From Pseudomonadota bacterium (GTDB lineage Bacteria; Pseudomonadota; Gammaproteobacteria; Steroidobacterales; Steroidobacteraceae): a DNA stretch of 64,000 bases. Under the pieces are notes generated by a model that saw only the letters and a program-made list of their open reading frames with translations, had not been told where the DNA came from and ran no database searches. Made by a program: the position numbers and the translations under genes. Positions 17,224 to 26,948 of this stretch are shown here, one piece after another. The stretch is from contig JAKCDC010000005.1 in assembly GCA_021838635.1 (NCBI GenBank), forward strand, positions 61,857-125,856, in the 5' to 3' direction. Position 1 is the first letter of the stretch. Each line of letters opens with the position of its first letter.

Positions 17224-18348
17224 ATGGCTGAGAACGACCAAGAAAAAACCGAACAACCTACCGGGAAACGCCTCGACGATGCGCGCCAGGACGGGCAGAT
17301 CCCGCGCTCGCCGGATTTCAATACCGCCGCCGTGCTGTTGCTCGCAGGCGCTGGACTGCGCATGTTCGGCGCCAGCATCGGCGCGGCGCTCGGGCGGCTG
17401 ATGCAAAGCGGTCTGCAGCTCTCCACCGCTCAGGAGTTCGATTCGAAGATCGCGCTGGCCACCGCCGGCAGCGAACTGGAACATGCGCTGCTCGCCTGCG
17501 CACCGCTGTTCGGGCTGACGGTGATTGCGGCGCTCGCCGCACCCATGGCGCTCGGTGGGTGGAACTTCAGCTTCCAGTCCCTGGCACCGGACTTCACGCG
17601 CCTCGATCCGATCGCCGGCTTCGGCCGACTGTTTTCGCTGCGCGCCGTGGTCGATCTGACCAAAGCGTTCGCCAAATTTTTGCTCGTGGCTGGCACCGCG
17701 TTCCTCGTGCTGCGCAGCCAATCCACGCACATGCTCGCGCTCGGCAACGAGCCGCTCGCAGCCGGGGTGGCCGATTCGGTGCGATTGGTGGCAAACGCAT
17801 TGCTCATCATGTCCGGAACCCTCGGCCTCATCGCCGCGATCGACGTGCCATGGCAGCTGTGGCAGCACCACAAGAAGCTGCGCATGTCACGCGAGGAAAT
17901 CCGTGACGAGACGAAGGAGTCGGAAGGCTCGGCGGAGACCAAGGGACGCGTTCGACGCATGCAGCGCGATCTGGTACGTCGGCGGATGATGCATGAGGTC
18001 CCGACGGCGGATGTCGTCGTGACCAACCCGACGCACTTTGCGGTGGCCTTACGCTACGACGAAAGCCGCATGCGCGCACCGCGTGTCGTCGCCAAGGGTG
18101 CGGATTTGATCGCCGCTCGCATCCGCGAGATCGCCAGCGAGCACGCCGTGCCGGTCTTCGAGGCGCCGCCGCTGGCACGCGCGCTGTTCCACAATGTGGA
18201 GATTGGCGGGGAAATCCCGACCGCACTGTACGTCGCGGTCGCGCAGGTCCTGACCTACATCTATCGCCTCAAGACAGCACGCGCGGCCGGACAGCTGCCG
18301 CCCGAACCACCCGTCATCGACCCAGCGGTTGAAACCATTCGGCATTGA
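17224..18348 (+). CDS. flhB: Flagellar export switch protein FlhB
   Basis: This 374-residue protein has four TM helices and a C-terminal cytoplasmic domain with the autocleavage motif NPTH at residues 268-271. Cleavage there, together with FliK, switches export from hook to filament substrates. The N-terminal DQEKTEQPTGKRLDDAR is the family signature. It is spaced 3 nt from both fliR and flhA. Confidence 0.97.
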   Translation: MAENDQEKTEQPTGKRLDDARQDGQIPRSPDFNTAAVLLLAGAGLRMFGASIGAALGRLMQSGLQLSTAQEFDSKIALATAGSELEHALLACAPLFGLTVIAALAAPMALGGWNFSFQSLAPDFTRLDPIAGFGRLFSLRAVVDLTKAFAKFLLVAGTAFLVLRSQSTHMLALGNEPLAAGVADSVRLVANALLIMSGTLGLIAAIDVPWQLWQHHKKLRMSREEIRDETKESEGSAETKGRVRRMQRDLVRRRMMHEVPTADVVVTNPTHFAVALRYDESRMRAPRVVAKGADLIAARIREIASEHAVPVFEAPPLARALFHNVEIGGEIPTALYVAVAQVLTYIYRLKTARAAGQLPPEPPVIDPAVETIRH

Positions 18349-18351
18349 TCC

Positions 18352-20451
18352 ATGAGCACAGCCGCCGCCACCTCCGCCACCTCACCTCAGCTTCCCTCGC
18401 TGCGCAAAATCCTGCGTGTCGGCATAGGCGTGCCGATCGGTGTGCTCGGCGTGCTGGCCATGGTCATCCTGCCGCTGCCGCCGATCGCGCTCGATATCCT
18501 CTTCACGTTCAACATCGCACTGTCGATTGTCATCGTGATGAGCGTGTTCTACGTTTCCCGACCGATCGAGTTTGGAGTGTTTCCGACGGCGCTGCTGCTG
18601 GCGACGCTGCTGCGTCTGGCGTTGAACGTCGCCTCGGCCCGCGTGGTTCTGATGCACGGCTATGCCGGACCCGACGCCGCCGGTCATGTCATTGAATCGT
18701 TTGGAGAGTTCGTGGTCGGCGGCAATTTCGCCGTCGGCGTGGTGGTGTTCATCATCCTGACCATCATCAACTTCGTGGTCATCACCAAGGGTGCCGGGCG
18801 CGTCTCGGAAGTCAGTGCCCGGTTCACCCTCGACGCCATGCCCGGTAAGCAGATGGCGATCGATGCGGACCTTGGCGCCGGACTGATCACCCAGGATGAG
18901 GCCCGAGTGCGCCGCGCCGAAGTGCGCGCCGAGGCGGATTTCTATGGCGCGATGGACGGCGCCAGCAAATTCGTGCGCGGCGATGCGATCGCTGGCATCC
19001 TTATTCTGCTGATCAATATCATCGGCGGGCTGGCGATGGGCACGTTGGAGCACGGCATGGCGCTCTCGGCCGCGCTGCACACCTACACATTGCTCACCAT
19101 CGGTGACGGCTTGGTGGCGCAGATCCCGGCGCTGCTGCTGTCGACTTCCGTGGCGATCATCGTCACGCGCATGTCGCGGCCGCAGGACATGGGTGGGGAA
19201 CTGAGCAAGCAGCTGTTCGGCAATCCCCGCACACTCGGCGTCGCCGGGGGGCTGCTCGGAGCGCTCGGCCTGATCCCGGGCATGCCCAACGTGGCTTTCC
19301 TCCTGATGGCGAGCGTCTGCGCCGGGGGGGCCTACCTGATTCACCGGCGCAATGCGCGGGTCGCCGCCGCGCCGCCCGCCCCGAAACCGCCCGCCCCGCC
19401 GCCGGAATCGCGCGATCTGACCTGGGAGGATGTGCGTCCGGTCGACCCTGTGGGCCTGGAAGTCGGCTACCGCCTGGTCGCGCTGGTCGACAGCAAGGGT
19501 CAGGGAGCCGACCTGCTCGGACGCGTACGCGGTGTGCGCCGCAAGCTCTCGCAGGAGCTCGGGTTTCTGCTACCCGCGGTGCACATCCGCGACAATCTCG
19601 ATCTGAGTCCGAACGTGTACCGCATCAACCTGCACGGCGTGCCGGTGGGCGAGAGCACCGTATATGCGGATCGGGAACTGGCCATCAACGCAGGCCGGGT
19701 ATTCGGGCCGCTGCAGGGCATCGCCACGCAGGATCCAGCCTTCGGCATGGAGGCGGTGTGGATCGAGCCGGCGAACCGCGACCACGCCCAGGCCCTCGGC
19801 TACACCGTAGTCGACCCCAGCACTGTGATCGCGACCCATCTGTCATTCATCCTGCAGTCGCATGCACACGAGATCCTCGGCCACGAGGAGGTGCAGCAAC
19901 TCCTGAACACCCTCGCCAAAGCCGCCCCGAAGCTGGTCGAGGATCTGGTGCCACGGGTCCTGCCACTGGCTGTACTGGTACGGGTCTTGCAGGGTCTTCT
20001 CGCAGAACGTATCCCGATCCGCAACATGCGCACCATCATGGAAACATTGGCCGAACACGCCCCCCGCTCCCAGGACCCGACTGTCCTGCTGCCGCTGGTG
20101 CGCGCCGCCCTCGGCCGCCAGATCGTGCAGGACATCGCGGGCGTAAGCGGCGAGCTGCCGGTCATCACCTTCGAGCCGGAACTGGAGCGGCTGCTGCAGG
20201 GCTCGCTCGCGGCGAGCGCCACCAGCGCTGGACTCGAGCCGGGCCTGGCCGAGCGGCTGCAGCAGCGCGTCGGTGAAGCGGCGCAGCAGCAGGAAGCGGC
20301 CGGGACTGCACCGGTCTTGCTCGTGCCGCCACAGCTGCGGATGCCGATGACGAAGTTCCTGCGCGCGGGCCTGCCGAGCCTGCACGTGCTGGCATGGAAC
20401 GAGATTCCCGATAACCGCAAGGTCCGCGTGGTTACCGCGGTCGGCAGGTAG
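18352..20451 (+). CDS. flhA: Flagellar export protein FlhA
   Basis: This 699-residue protein is the proton-driven export engine and chaperone dock. The first ~330 residues are membrane helices and contain the FHIPEP signature (ARFTLDAMPGKQMAIDADL). A Pro-rich linker follows at about residues 340-355, then the cytoplasmic ring domain. Length is usual (690-700). Confidence 0.97.
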   Translation: MSTAAATSATSPQLPSLRKILRVGIGVPIGVLGVLAMVILPLPPIALDILFTFNIALSIVIVMSVFYVSRPIEFGVFPTALLLATLLRLALNVASARVVLMHGYAGPDAAGHVIESFGEFVVGGNFAVGVVVFIILTIINFVVITKGAGRVSEVSARFTLDAMPGKQMAIDADLGAGLITQDEARVRRAEVRAEADFYGAMDGASKFVRGDAIAGILILLINIIGGLAMGTLEHGMALSAALHTYTLLTIGDGLVAQIPALLLSTSVAIIVTRMSRPQDMGGELSKQLFGNPRTLGVAGGLLGALGLIPGMPNVAFLLMASVCAGGAYLIHRRNARVAAAPPAPKPPAPPPESRDLTWEDVRPVDPVGLEVGYRLVALVDSKGQGADLLGRVRGVRRKLSQELGFLLPAVHIRDNLDLSPNVYRINLHGVPVGESTVYADRELAINAGRVFGPLQGIATQDPAFGMEAVWIEPANRDHAQALGYTVVDPSTVIATHLSFILQSHAHEILGHEEVQQLLNTLAKAAPKLVEDLVPRVLPLAVLVRVLQGLLAERIPIRNMRTIMETLAEHAPRSQDPTVLLPLVRAALGRQIVQDIAGVSGELPVITFEPELERLLQGSLAASATSAGLEPGLAERLQQRVGEAAQQQEAAGTAPVLLVPPQLRMPMTKFLRAGLPSLHVLAWNEIPDNRKVRVVTAVGR

Positions 20452-20454
20452 TTC

Positions 20455-21627
20455 ATGAAGATCGTACGACACACCGCACCGGATATGCGCCAGGCGTTGC
20501 GCGCGATCCGCGAGCAGCTGGGCGAGGATGCCGTCATCCTGTCCTCGCGACGCGGTAGGCAGGGCGTGGAAGTCACTGCGGCGGTGGATTTCGATGCCGG
20601 CCGACTCGATACCGCCGTCGAATCCTCAGACCCACGCATCACTTCGACGCCCGCCTTCAACGCCGCTCCGGCGCTTTCCGTCCCCGCTGGCGAGCTGTCC
20701 GCCGAAACCATGGGCCATGAGCTGAAGACACTGCGGCGGATGCTGGAGACGCAGCTCTCGCAGCTGGCCTGGAACGAGCGTACGCGGCGCAATCCCGTGC
20801 ATGTCGAGCTGCTGCGCGAACTGTCTGAGATCGGCATCGCGCAGGACCTGGCCGACCACCTCGTCGGACAATTGCCGGGAGACGTGGATTTGACGCAGGG
20901 GCGTCGGTTTACCGTCGCCGGCCTGTCCCAGTACCTGCAGGTGAGCGGCGAGCGCTGGCTCGACAGCGGCGGCTGCGTCGCCTTCGTCGGCGCCACCGGC
21001 GTCGGCAAAACCACCGTGCTCGCTAAGCTCGCGGTGCGTTGGATTCTGCGCCACGGTCCGAGCGAGCTGGCGCTGGTCGCTTCCGATACGGTGCGCATCG
21101 GGGCTCAGGACCAGATGCATGCCCTCGGCCAGCTCTTGGGCGTCCCCGTGCACGTCCCGGAGCGCTTCGAGGCATTACCGCAGCTGCTCGGGCGGCTGCA
21201 GCGCCACCGGCTGGTACTGATCGATACCCCCGGAACCAGCGTGCGCGACAGCCAATTCGAGGCCCGCCTGGCCGTGCTCGGCGCCTGCGTGCCGCAAGTG
21301 GAAACCGCACTCGTGCTGGCCGGGAGTACCCAGGCCGGTGCCCTCGAGCAAACCATCCAGCGCTGTACGCCGCTGAATCCGGCCTCCTGCGTGCTCACCA
21401 AGGTCGACGAGGCCGCCAGCCTCGGCGGTGCGCTCTCGGCCCTGATCCGCGCTCGGCTGCCGGTCTCCTACGTGAGCGACGGGCAGCGGGTGCCGGAGGA
21501 CCTGCGCCCGGCGCGTGCCCTTGAGCTGGTCAGCCAAGCGGTGCGGCTCGCCAAGGCGAGCGGCGCCGCCGCCGACGAAGATCTTCTGCGACGACGTTTT
21601 GGAAAACTTGCCCATGCCAACTCCTGA
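20455..21627 (+). CDS. flhF: Polar flagellar GTPase FlhF
   Basis: This 390-residue SRP-type GTPase marks the cell pole for flagellar assembly. Its basic N-terminal segment is followed by an NG domain with Walker A (GATGVGKTTVLAKLA) at about residues 178-192, and DTPGTS and TKVDEA guanine-nucleotide motifs. The gene overlaps flhG by 14 nt. Its presence indicates polar flagellation. Confidence 0.95.
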   Translation: MKIVRHTAPDMRQALRAIREQLGEDAVILSSRRGRQGVEVTAAVDFDAGRLDTAVESSDPRITSTPAFNAAPALSVPAGELSAETMGHELKTLRRMLETQLSQLAWNERTRRNPVHVELLRELSEIGIAQDLADHLVGQLPGDVDLTQGRRFTVAGLSQYLQVSGERWLDSGGCVAFVGATGVGKTTVLAKLAVRWILRHGPSELALVASDTVRIGAQDQMHALGQLLGVPVHVPERFEALPQLLGRLQRHRLVLIDTPGTSVRDSQFEARLAVLGACVPQVETALVLAGSTQAGALEQTIQRCTPLNPASCVLTKVDEAASLGGALSALIRARLPVSYVSDGQRVPEDLRPARALELVSQAVRLAKASGAAADEDLLRRRFGKLAHANS

Positions 21628-22492
21628 GCTCAGCTTGATCAATAACGCGAAACTCAAGGCGCTCGCGCAGCCCGTGCAGGTCATCGCCGTGACCGGCGGC
21701 AAGGGCGGCGTCGGTAAAACCAGCGTCTCGGTCAACCTCGCCACCGCACTCGCGGCCCGTAAGCGGGTCGTGCTGCTCGACGGGGACTTGGGGCTGGCCA
21801 ATGCAGACGTGTTCCTCGGACTCTCGCCGCGTTACACCCTGGCGCATGTGATCAGCGGCGAGCGCACGCTCGATGAGGTGCTGATCGAAGCGCCGCAGGG
21901 CTTTCAAGTCGTACCGGCAGCCTCCGGGGCTGCCGATCTGGCCTGCATGGGCGCCGCGGAGCACCTGGGTTTGGTGCGCGCCTTCAGCTCCCTCGCCGCA
22001 CAGGTCGAGGTCCTCATCATTGATACCGCCGCCGGTATCGCCCACGCCGTACTGCAGTTCGCGCAGGCCGCCCAGCAGGTGTTGGTGGTGATCTGCGACG
22101 AGCCGGCCTCGCTCACCGATGGCTACGCGCTCATCAAGGTGCTCAGCCGCAATCACGGCGTGAACCGCTTCCGGGTTCTCGCCAATCGGGTACGCAGCCC
22201 CGGGGCAGGCCGCGAGCTGTTCGAGCGCTTCGAGCGGGTCACTACCCGCTTCCTCGATGTAGTCCTCGAATTCGCCGGTGAGATTCCTGACGACGAATAC
22301 GTGCATCGCTCGGTGCGCGAGCAACGTCCAGTTTGTGACGCATATCCCGCAAGCAGTGCGGCCCGGGCATTCAAGAAACTGGCCGAGGCGGCCGATACAT
22401 GGCCAGTACCTCCCGGTCCGCGCGGGAATATCGAGTTTTTCGTGGAACGACTGGTGCAGCGCGGGCCGGCCAAACTCGCGGTGGTGCCGTGA
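21614..22492 (+). CDS. flhG: Flagellar number regulator FlhG (FleN)
   Basis: This 292-residue MinD/ParA-like ATPase limits flagellar number. In Pseudomonas it restrains FleQ. The deviant Walker A GGKGGVGKTS is at about residues 28-37, and a DGDLGLANADV segment follows. The ATG at 21614 lies in the last 14 nt of flhF with GGAA 9 nt upstream. The stop overlaps the fliA GTG start. Confidence 0.94.
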   Translation: MPTPELSLINNAKLKALAQPVQVIAVTGGKGGVGKTSVSVNLATALAARKRVVLLDGDLGLANADVFLGLSPRYTLAHVISGERTLDEVLIEAPQGFQVVPAASGAADLACMGAAEHLGLVRAFSSLAAQVEVLIIDTAAGIAHAVLQFAQAAQQVLVVICDEPASLTDGYALIKVLSRNHGVNRFRVLANRVRSPGAGRELFERFERVTTRFLDVVLEFAGEIPDDEYVHRSVREQRPVCDAYPASSAARAFKKLAEAADTWPVPPGPRGNIEFFVERLVQRGPAKLAVVP

Positions 22493-23241
22493 ACGCCGCA
22501 AGCGCTTATGGGGGGCCGCGTCAGCTCGGGGTCACCGGCGATGCGGCCGACCTGGTGACCCGGCACGCGGAACTGGTCAAGCGCATCGCCTATCACCTGG
22601 CGGGGCGCCTGCCGCCTTCGGTGGAGATCGACGACTTGATGCAGGCCGGAATGCTGGGGTTGCTGGAGGCGGCCTCGAACTACGCCGCCAACCGCGGCGC
22701 GAGCTTCGAGACTTACGCCGGCATACGCATCCGCGGCGCCATGATCGACGCGTTGCGCAAGCTCGACTGGGCGCCGCGTTCGGTACATCGCAAGGCGCGC
22801 GCCGTGGCGGCGGCGGTGCAGGAGATCGAACGGCTGACCGGCCGGGACGCCCGCGACACCGAGATCGCCGAGCGCCTCGGCGTGCCGCTCGAGGAATACC
22901 ACTCGATCGTGCAGGACGCGGCGAGCTGCCGGCTGGCGGCGCTCGATGATGCGGCAGTGACGGTCGAGGGCGAGGCGGATCCGTTTCTCGAGACCGCCGA
23001 TGACGAATTCCGCGGCGCGCTTGCCGAGGCCATTGAGGGTCTGCCAGAGCGCGAACGGCTGGTGATGTCGCTGTACTACAGCGAAGGGTTGAATTTGAAG
23101 GAAATCGGCGCGGTACTGAGGGTGACCGAATCGCGCGCCTGCCAATTGCACGGGCAGGCGTTGGTTCGGTTGAAGGCGCGTTTGAACGAATGGCGCGACG
23201 GCCCGCAGGCGGCCAAGACAGCAAGACGAGGCAGGCAGTGA
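22489..23241 (+). CDS. fliA: Flagellar sigma factor FliA (sigma-28)
   Basis: This 250-residue protein has sigma regions 2, 3 and 4: [19 protein letters not shown] near the start, and a C-terminal HTH ([20 protein letters not shown]). It directs transcription of late genes; six candidate target promoters are seen in this window. FlgM is its anti-sigma factor. The start is GTG at 22489, overlapping the flhG stop (GTGA). Upstream in-frame codons exist but would lie inside flhG. Confidence 0.95.
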   Translation: MNAASAYGGPRQLGVTGDAADLVTRHAELVKRIAYHLAGRLPPSVEIDDLMQAGMLGLLEAASNYAANRGASFETYAGIRIRGAMIDALRKLDWAPRSVHRKARAVAAAVQEIERLTGRDARDTEIAERLGVPLEEYHSIVQDAASCRLAALDDAAVTVEGEADPFLETADDEFRGALAEAIEGLPERERLVMSLYYSEGLNLKEIGAVLRVTESRACQLHGQALVRLKARLNEWRDGPQAAKTARRGRQ

Positions 23242-23624
23242 GCAAAGATCTGAAATTTCTGGTGGTCGACGACTTCTCGACCATGCGGCGCATCATCAAG
23301 AATCTCCTCCACGATCTCGGCTACTCGAACGTGACCGAAGCCGATGACGGCAAAACCGCTCTGCCGATGCTGCAGGCGGGCAATTTCGACTTCCTGATCA
23401 CCGACTGGAACATGCCGGGCATGCCCGGACTCGACCTGATCAAGGCGGTGCGCGCCGATGCTCGCCTTGCCAAGATGCCGGTACTGATGCTCACCGCGGA
23501 AGCCAAGCGGGAACAGATCATCGAGGCCGCCCAGGCCGGAGTGAACGGCTATGTCATCAAACCGTTCACCGCCGAGACACTCAAAGAGAAACTCGACAAG
23601 ATCCTCGGCACGGCCGGGAAGTGA
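23238..23624 (+). CDS. cheY: Chemotaxis response regulator CheY
   Basis: This 128-residue single receiver domain carries signal from CheA to FliM. Acidic residues D11 and D12, phospho-acceptor D56 (in LITDWNMPG, with the Trp next to it as in enteric CheY), a Thr in MLTAEA and K in VIKPF are all present. The GTG start overlaps the fliA stop. It is followed by cheZ. Confidence 0.96.
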   Translation: MSKDLKFLVVDDFSTMRRIIKNLLHDLGYSNVTEADDGKTALPMLQAGNFDFLITDWNMPGMPGLDLIKAVRADARLAKMPVLMLTAEAKREQIIEAAQAGVNGYVIKPFTAETLKEKLDKILGTAGK

Positions 23625-23631
23625 GCCGGCC

Positions 23632-24396
23632 ATGTCGAATTTTTTAATTATGCAGCGCGAATACGGAGCATGCCTCGAGTCGATGACCGAGGCGTTTCAG
23701 CGCGGTGACGAGGCGGCGTTTTTTACAGCCGTCGATCACATCGTGCACATGCGCGAGCCGAAGATGCTCGGGGAGATCCGCAAGCTCACCGGAGATCTGC
23801 AAAAGGCGCTCGAGCGCTTCAGCATCGAATCGCGGCTCGCGGACATCGCCGAACGCGAGATTCCGAACGCGCGCGCACGCTTGACACACGTGATCAACAT
23901 GACCGATGAGGCTGCGCACCGTACGCTGGACCTAGTCGAGCGCTCCGGCCCGCTCGCCGAGCGAACCGCGCGCGAGGCGAACGTGCTGCTGGAGTCGCTC
24001 GAGGCGTTCCGGGCACGGCCGGCGCAGACCGCCGGTTTCGAGGGCGTGGCGCGCGCAGTCGAGGCGTTCCTGCCCGTCTTCCGTTCACTCGAGGCCTTCC
24101 TGCCCTCGGCAAGATCCGACTGCGAACAGATCCGGCGCAACCTGGCGGACGTGCTGCTCGCGCAGGGCTACCAGGACCTGACCGGGCAGATCATCCGCAG
24201 TGTCATCAAACTGGTCGAGGAACTCGAGCGCACGCTCAGCGATTTGACCGCCCTTTCCGGCGGGACAGTCGAACACACAACCCTCGGTGAGTCGCACAGC
24301 AGCGGCTTCGGTCCGGTGGTCCCCGGCGTGACCCAAGGAGAAGTCGCATCTGCGCAAACCGACGTGGACGCTCTGCTGTCGGGTCTCGGTATGTAA
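23632..24396 (+). CDS. cheZ: CheY-P phosphatase CheZ
   Basis: This 254-residue, mostly helical protein has the catalytic signature GYQDLTGQII with the active-site Gln. Its C-terminal DVDALLSGLGM is the CheY-binding tail, separated by a flexible linker. It removes phosphate from CheY-P to end tumbling or reversal signals. The ATG at 23632 is preceded by GGAAGTGAG. Confidence 0.95.
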   Translation: MSNFLIMQREYGACLESMTEAFQRGDEAAFFTAVDHIVHMREPKMLGEIRKLTGDLQKALERFSIESRLADIAEREIPNARARLTHVINMTDEAAHRTLDLVERSGPLAERTAREANVLLESLEAFRARPAQTAGFEGVARAVEAFLPVFRSLEAFLPSARSDCEQIRRNLADVLLAQGYQDLTGQIIRSVIKLVEELERTLSDLTALSGGTVEHTTLGESHSSGFGPVVPGVTQGEVASAQTDVDALLSGLGM

Positions 24397-24405
24397 GGTG
24401 GGACG

Positions 24406-25146
24406 ATGGACATCCTGAGCATCATCGGACTGGTGCTCGCCGTCAACGCTGTGCTCGTCGGCGCGTTGTTGCGCGGCGCGGGCGTCATGGCATTGGTATC
24501 GCTGGAGGCGCTGGTGGTGGTCGGCGGCGGGACGATCGCCGCAATCTGCGTTCAGACGCCCCTGCCGGTGATGCGCCGCGCACTGAATATTTTTCACTGG
24601 GTGATGCGCCCGCCGCCGCGCGATGGGCATCATCTGATCGATAAGATCGTGCAGTGGAGTCTAACGGCCCGCAAGCAGGGGCTGCTCGGACTCGAACCGC
24701 TGATTGAGGAGGAACCGGACGAGTTCACCCGCAAAGCGCTGCAGATGGTCGTCGACGGCAACGAGCCGGAGAACATCAGCAACACGCTGTACGTCGACGT
24801 AAACATGCGCGAGCATGCCGACATCACGGCCGCCAAGGTATTTGAGAGCGCCGGAACCTACGCCCCGACGCTCGGAATCATCGGTGCGGTGCTCGGCCTG
24901 ATGGCCGTGCTGCAGAACCTGACCGATCCGGCCCGTCTCGGTCACGGCATCGCCGCGGCGTTCACCGCCACCGTGTACGGCATCAGTTTCGCCAATCTGT
25001 TTTTTCTGCCGGTCTCCGCCAAGCTCAAAGGCATCATCCACCGCCAGACCCAGTTCCGCGAAATGATCATCGACGGCATGCTGGCGATCGCGCAGGGGGA
25101 GAATCCGCGGGCCATTGAAATGAAGCTGCAGGGCTACCTGCATTAG
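24406..25146 (+). CDS. motC: Stator protein MotC (MotA family)
   Basis: This 246-residue proton-channel subunit has four TM helices (about 1-20, 28-50, 150-172, 182-205). The cytoplasmic loop has the charged residues that contact FliG, and a YAPTLGIIGAVLGL segment precedes TM3. Position directly after cheZ and before the MotB-family gene matches motCD of Pseudomonas rather than motAB. Confidence 0.92.
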   Translation: MDILSIIGLVLAVNAVLVGALLRGAGVMALVSLEALVVVGGGTIAAICVQTPLPVMRRALNIFHWVMRPPPRDGHHLIDKIVQWSLTARKQGLLGLEPLIEEEPDEFTRKALQMVVDGNEPENISNTLYVDVNMREHADITAAKVFESAGTYAPTLGIIGAVLGLMAVLQNLTDPARLGHGIAAAFTATVYGISFANLFFLPVSAKLKGIIHRQTQFREMIIDGMLAIAQGENPRAIEMKLQGYLH

Positions 25147-25156
25147 GGAGCGCCTG

Positions 25157-26020
25157 ATGCGCAGAATCCGCCGTCACGAGGAACATACCAATCACGAGCG
25201 CTGGGCGATCCCGTACGGTGATCTGCTGACGCTGCTGCTCGCATTTTTCGTGGTGATGTACTCGATCTCCTCGGTAAACGCCGGGAAGTACCGGGTCCTG
25301 TCGAACTCGCTGTACGCGGCGTTCCGCGGTCAGCCGCGCTCACTGACCCCAATTCAGGTCGGTCGGACGCAGATCGGCCCGGGCATCATGGCGGGCGCGG
25401 TGCCGGGCATTCGCCTGGTGCCGACGCAGATCCCGAAGCATCCCCCACTGGCGCGACCACGGTCGGCACCTGCACCGACTCGTGTGCACGATCCGCTCCT
25501 TGGCCGTATCGCCGCAGGGGTCGATAGCGCAATGGGTACGCTGATGCGCCGTCACCTGGTGATGATGCATCGTGAAGCGGGGATGATCGAGGTGCAGTTC
25601 AGCACCGACCTGCTGTTTCCAAGCGGCAGTGCGCACCTCTCGGCAAGCGCCGTGGCAGCGATCAAGCACCTGGCCGAGGTACTGCAGGGGTATCCGAACC
25701 CAGTCCGTGTCGAGGGGTTCACCGATAACGTGCCGATCCGCACGGTACAATTCGCCTCCAACTGGGAATTATCAGCGGCCCGTGCGGGCAGCGTGGTACA
25801 TATTCTCTCAGCGCACGGGGTCACGCCGAACCGCTTGGCCGTGATCGGTTTCGGCGCGCAGCGACCCATTGCCAGCAATCAGACGGCCGCGGGTCGCAAA
25901 GCGAACCGTCGCGTTGTCGTCGTCATTCTCGCCAATCACCTGCGCCGCCACAGCGACCCGGCTTGGCTGCCGCACGCGGCTCGCGGCCGCACTGGCACGG
26001 AAGCTGCAGTCACGAAGTGA
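25157..26020 (+). CDS. motD: Stator protein MotD (MotB family)
   Basis: This 287-residue protein has one TM helix (about residues 20-40) with the essential channel aspartate at D22 (IPYGDLLTLLLAFF). A Pro-rich plug/linker follows, then an OmpA-like peptidoglycan-binding domain (about 150-255: VRVEGFTDNVPI, NWELSAARAGSV, IGFGAQRPIASN). It anchors the stator to the wall. It lies 10 nt after motC. Confidence 0.93.
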   Translation: MRRIRRHEEHTNHERWAIPYGDLLTLLLAFFVVMYSISSVNAGKYRVLSNSLYAAFRGQPRSLTPIQVGRTQIGPGIMAGAVPGIRLVPTQIPKHPPLARPRSAPAPTRVHDPLLGRIAAGVDSAMGTLMRRHLVMMHREAGMIEVQFSTDLLFPSGSAHLSASAVAAIKHLAEVLQGYPNPVRVEGFTDNVPIRTVQFASNWELSAARAGSVVHILSAHGVTPNRLAVIGFGAQRPIASNQTAAGRKANRRVVVVILANHLRRHSDPAWLPHAARGRTGTEAAVTK

Positions 26021-26104
26021 GTGCCCACACCGCGGCGGCGGCTTTCCGTCGCTGTTGGTTCCGCCGGCATGGGTTTTGTGACCGACTTCACAGGAGTTGC
26101 GGCC

Positions 26105-26527
26105 ATGGCCGTCATGAATCTGCCGAACATTGAATTTTTCCTGATCCTCGGGCGGGCGGTATTCCTGGTGTTCTCCTTTGCGCTGGCGGCCGTGACCTTC
26201 ACCGCCTGGCGGCGCTCGGCGCGCGAACAGACCGAGACAATTCTCGCTCAGAACCGCGCGCTCACCGAGCAGCTGGCCGCGCTTGCGGCGCGACTCGATG
26301 CGGCCGATCAGCACCTCGCGCAGATGACCGAACGGCTCGAGCAACCGCAAGCCCGTGGCGCGAACGCACCAGCGGGCCAGCAGGGGTACCAGATTGCAAT
26401 CCGACTGGCACGCAGCGGGGCCGCAGTCGACGAACTGGTCTCTGGATGCGGCTTAACTAGAGCTGAAGCGGAACTCGTCAAGCGGCTCCACGGACCGCCA
26501 ATACCGGAACTGCGTCAAGTTTCCTAG
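26105..26527 (+). CDS. DUF2802 membrane-anchored protein
   Basis: This 140-residue protein has one N-terminal TM helix (about 12-32), a coiled coil (about 40-80) and a C-terminal DUF2802 domain (GYQIAIRLARSGAAVDELV) that looks like a small helix-turn-helix. DUF2802 genes recur at the end of gammaproteobacterial chemotaxis operons; the function is unknown. The ATG at 26105 has AGGAG 8 nt upstream. Earlier in-frame starts (GTG 26021, ATG 26069) lack this. Confidence 0.78.
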   Translation: MAVMNLPNIEFFLILGRAVFLVFSFALAAVTFTAWRRSAREQTETILAQNRALTEQLAALAARLDAADQHLAQMTERLEQPQARGANAPAGQQGYQIAIRLARSGAAVDELVSGCGLTRAEAELVKRLHGPPIPELRQVS

Positions 26528-26535
26528 CTCCGGGT

Positions 26536-26562
26536 TCAAGCATGCCATCGGTACGCCGATAG
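26536..26562 (+). promoter_or_regulatory. Sigma-28 promoter for STAS-cheA-cheW-mcp operon
   Basis: TCAAGCAT, 11 bases, GCCGATAG closely match the FliA consensus TAAAGTTT-N11-GCCGATAA. The predicted start near 26569 is only about 5 nt before the ATG at 26574. Confidence 0.75.
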
Positions 26563-26573
26563 CTACGCTGAAT

Positions 26574-26948
26574 ATGAACCTCCGTCCCCGCACGAAACCG
26601 GCCCGCTCACCTAAGCGAGGTCGACAGGCCGCCGTTGCTGCTGCCCCGCGAGGCAAGAGCAAGCGGCATAACCACTTGGTTTTGAAGGCCGATTGTACGT
26701 TGGCCGATGCCGGCGCACTGAAGAGCGCCCTGTGTGCGCTGCTGTCGGAGGACGGCACCGTGACACTGGAGGGCGCTGCCGTGGAGCGCATCGACACCGC
26801 AGCGCTTCAGCTGCTGGCAGCATTCGTACGCGATCGACGCCTCGCCGGCGCCGCGCTGCGGTGGCAGTCCGTCTCCCCGGCTATGCACTCGGCGGCTCGC
26901 ACGCTCGGCATGGACACGATGCTCGCGCTCAACGAGGCAGGCTCATGA
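26574..26948 (+). CDS. STAS-domain protein preceding cheA
   Basis: This 124-residue protein has a basic N-terminal tail of about 32 residues and a STAS domain (residues 33-120). The regulatory loop reads ERIDTAALQLLAAF, with Thr at the position of the phosphorylatable Ser/Thr of anti-anti-sigma factors. The stop overlaps the cheA start (ATGA), so production is coupled to CheA. STAS proteins in chemosensory clusters are known but poorly defined. With the promoter start so near the ATG, the true start may be this leaderless ATG or a later codon. Confidence 0.75.
   Translation: MNLRPRTKPARSPKRGRQAAVAAAPRGKSKRHNHLVLKADCTLADAGALKSALCALLSEDGTVTLEGAAVERIDTAALQLLAAFVRDRRLAGAALRWQSVSPAMHSAARTLGMDTMLALNEAGS

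Noticed and set aside
20403..20411. CCCGATAA near the end of flhA as a possible sigma-28 -10
   Set aside because: No matching -35 at the right distance.
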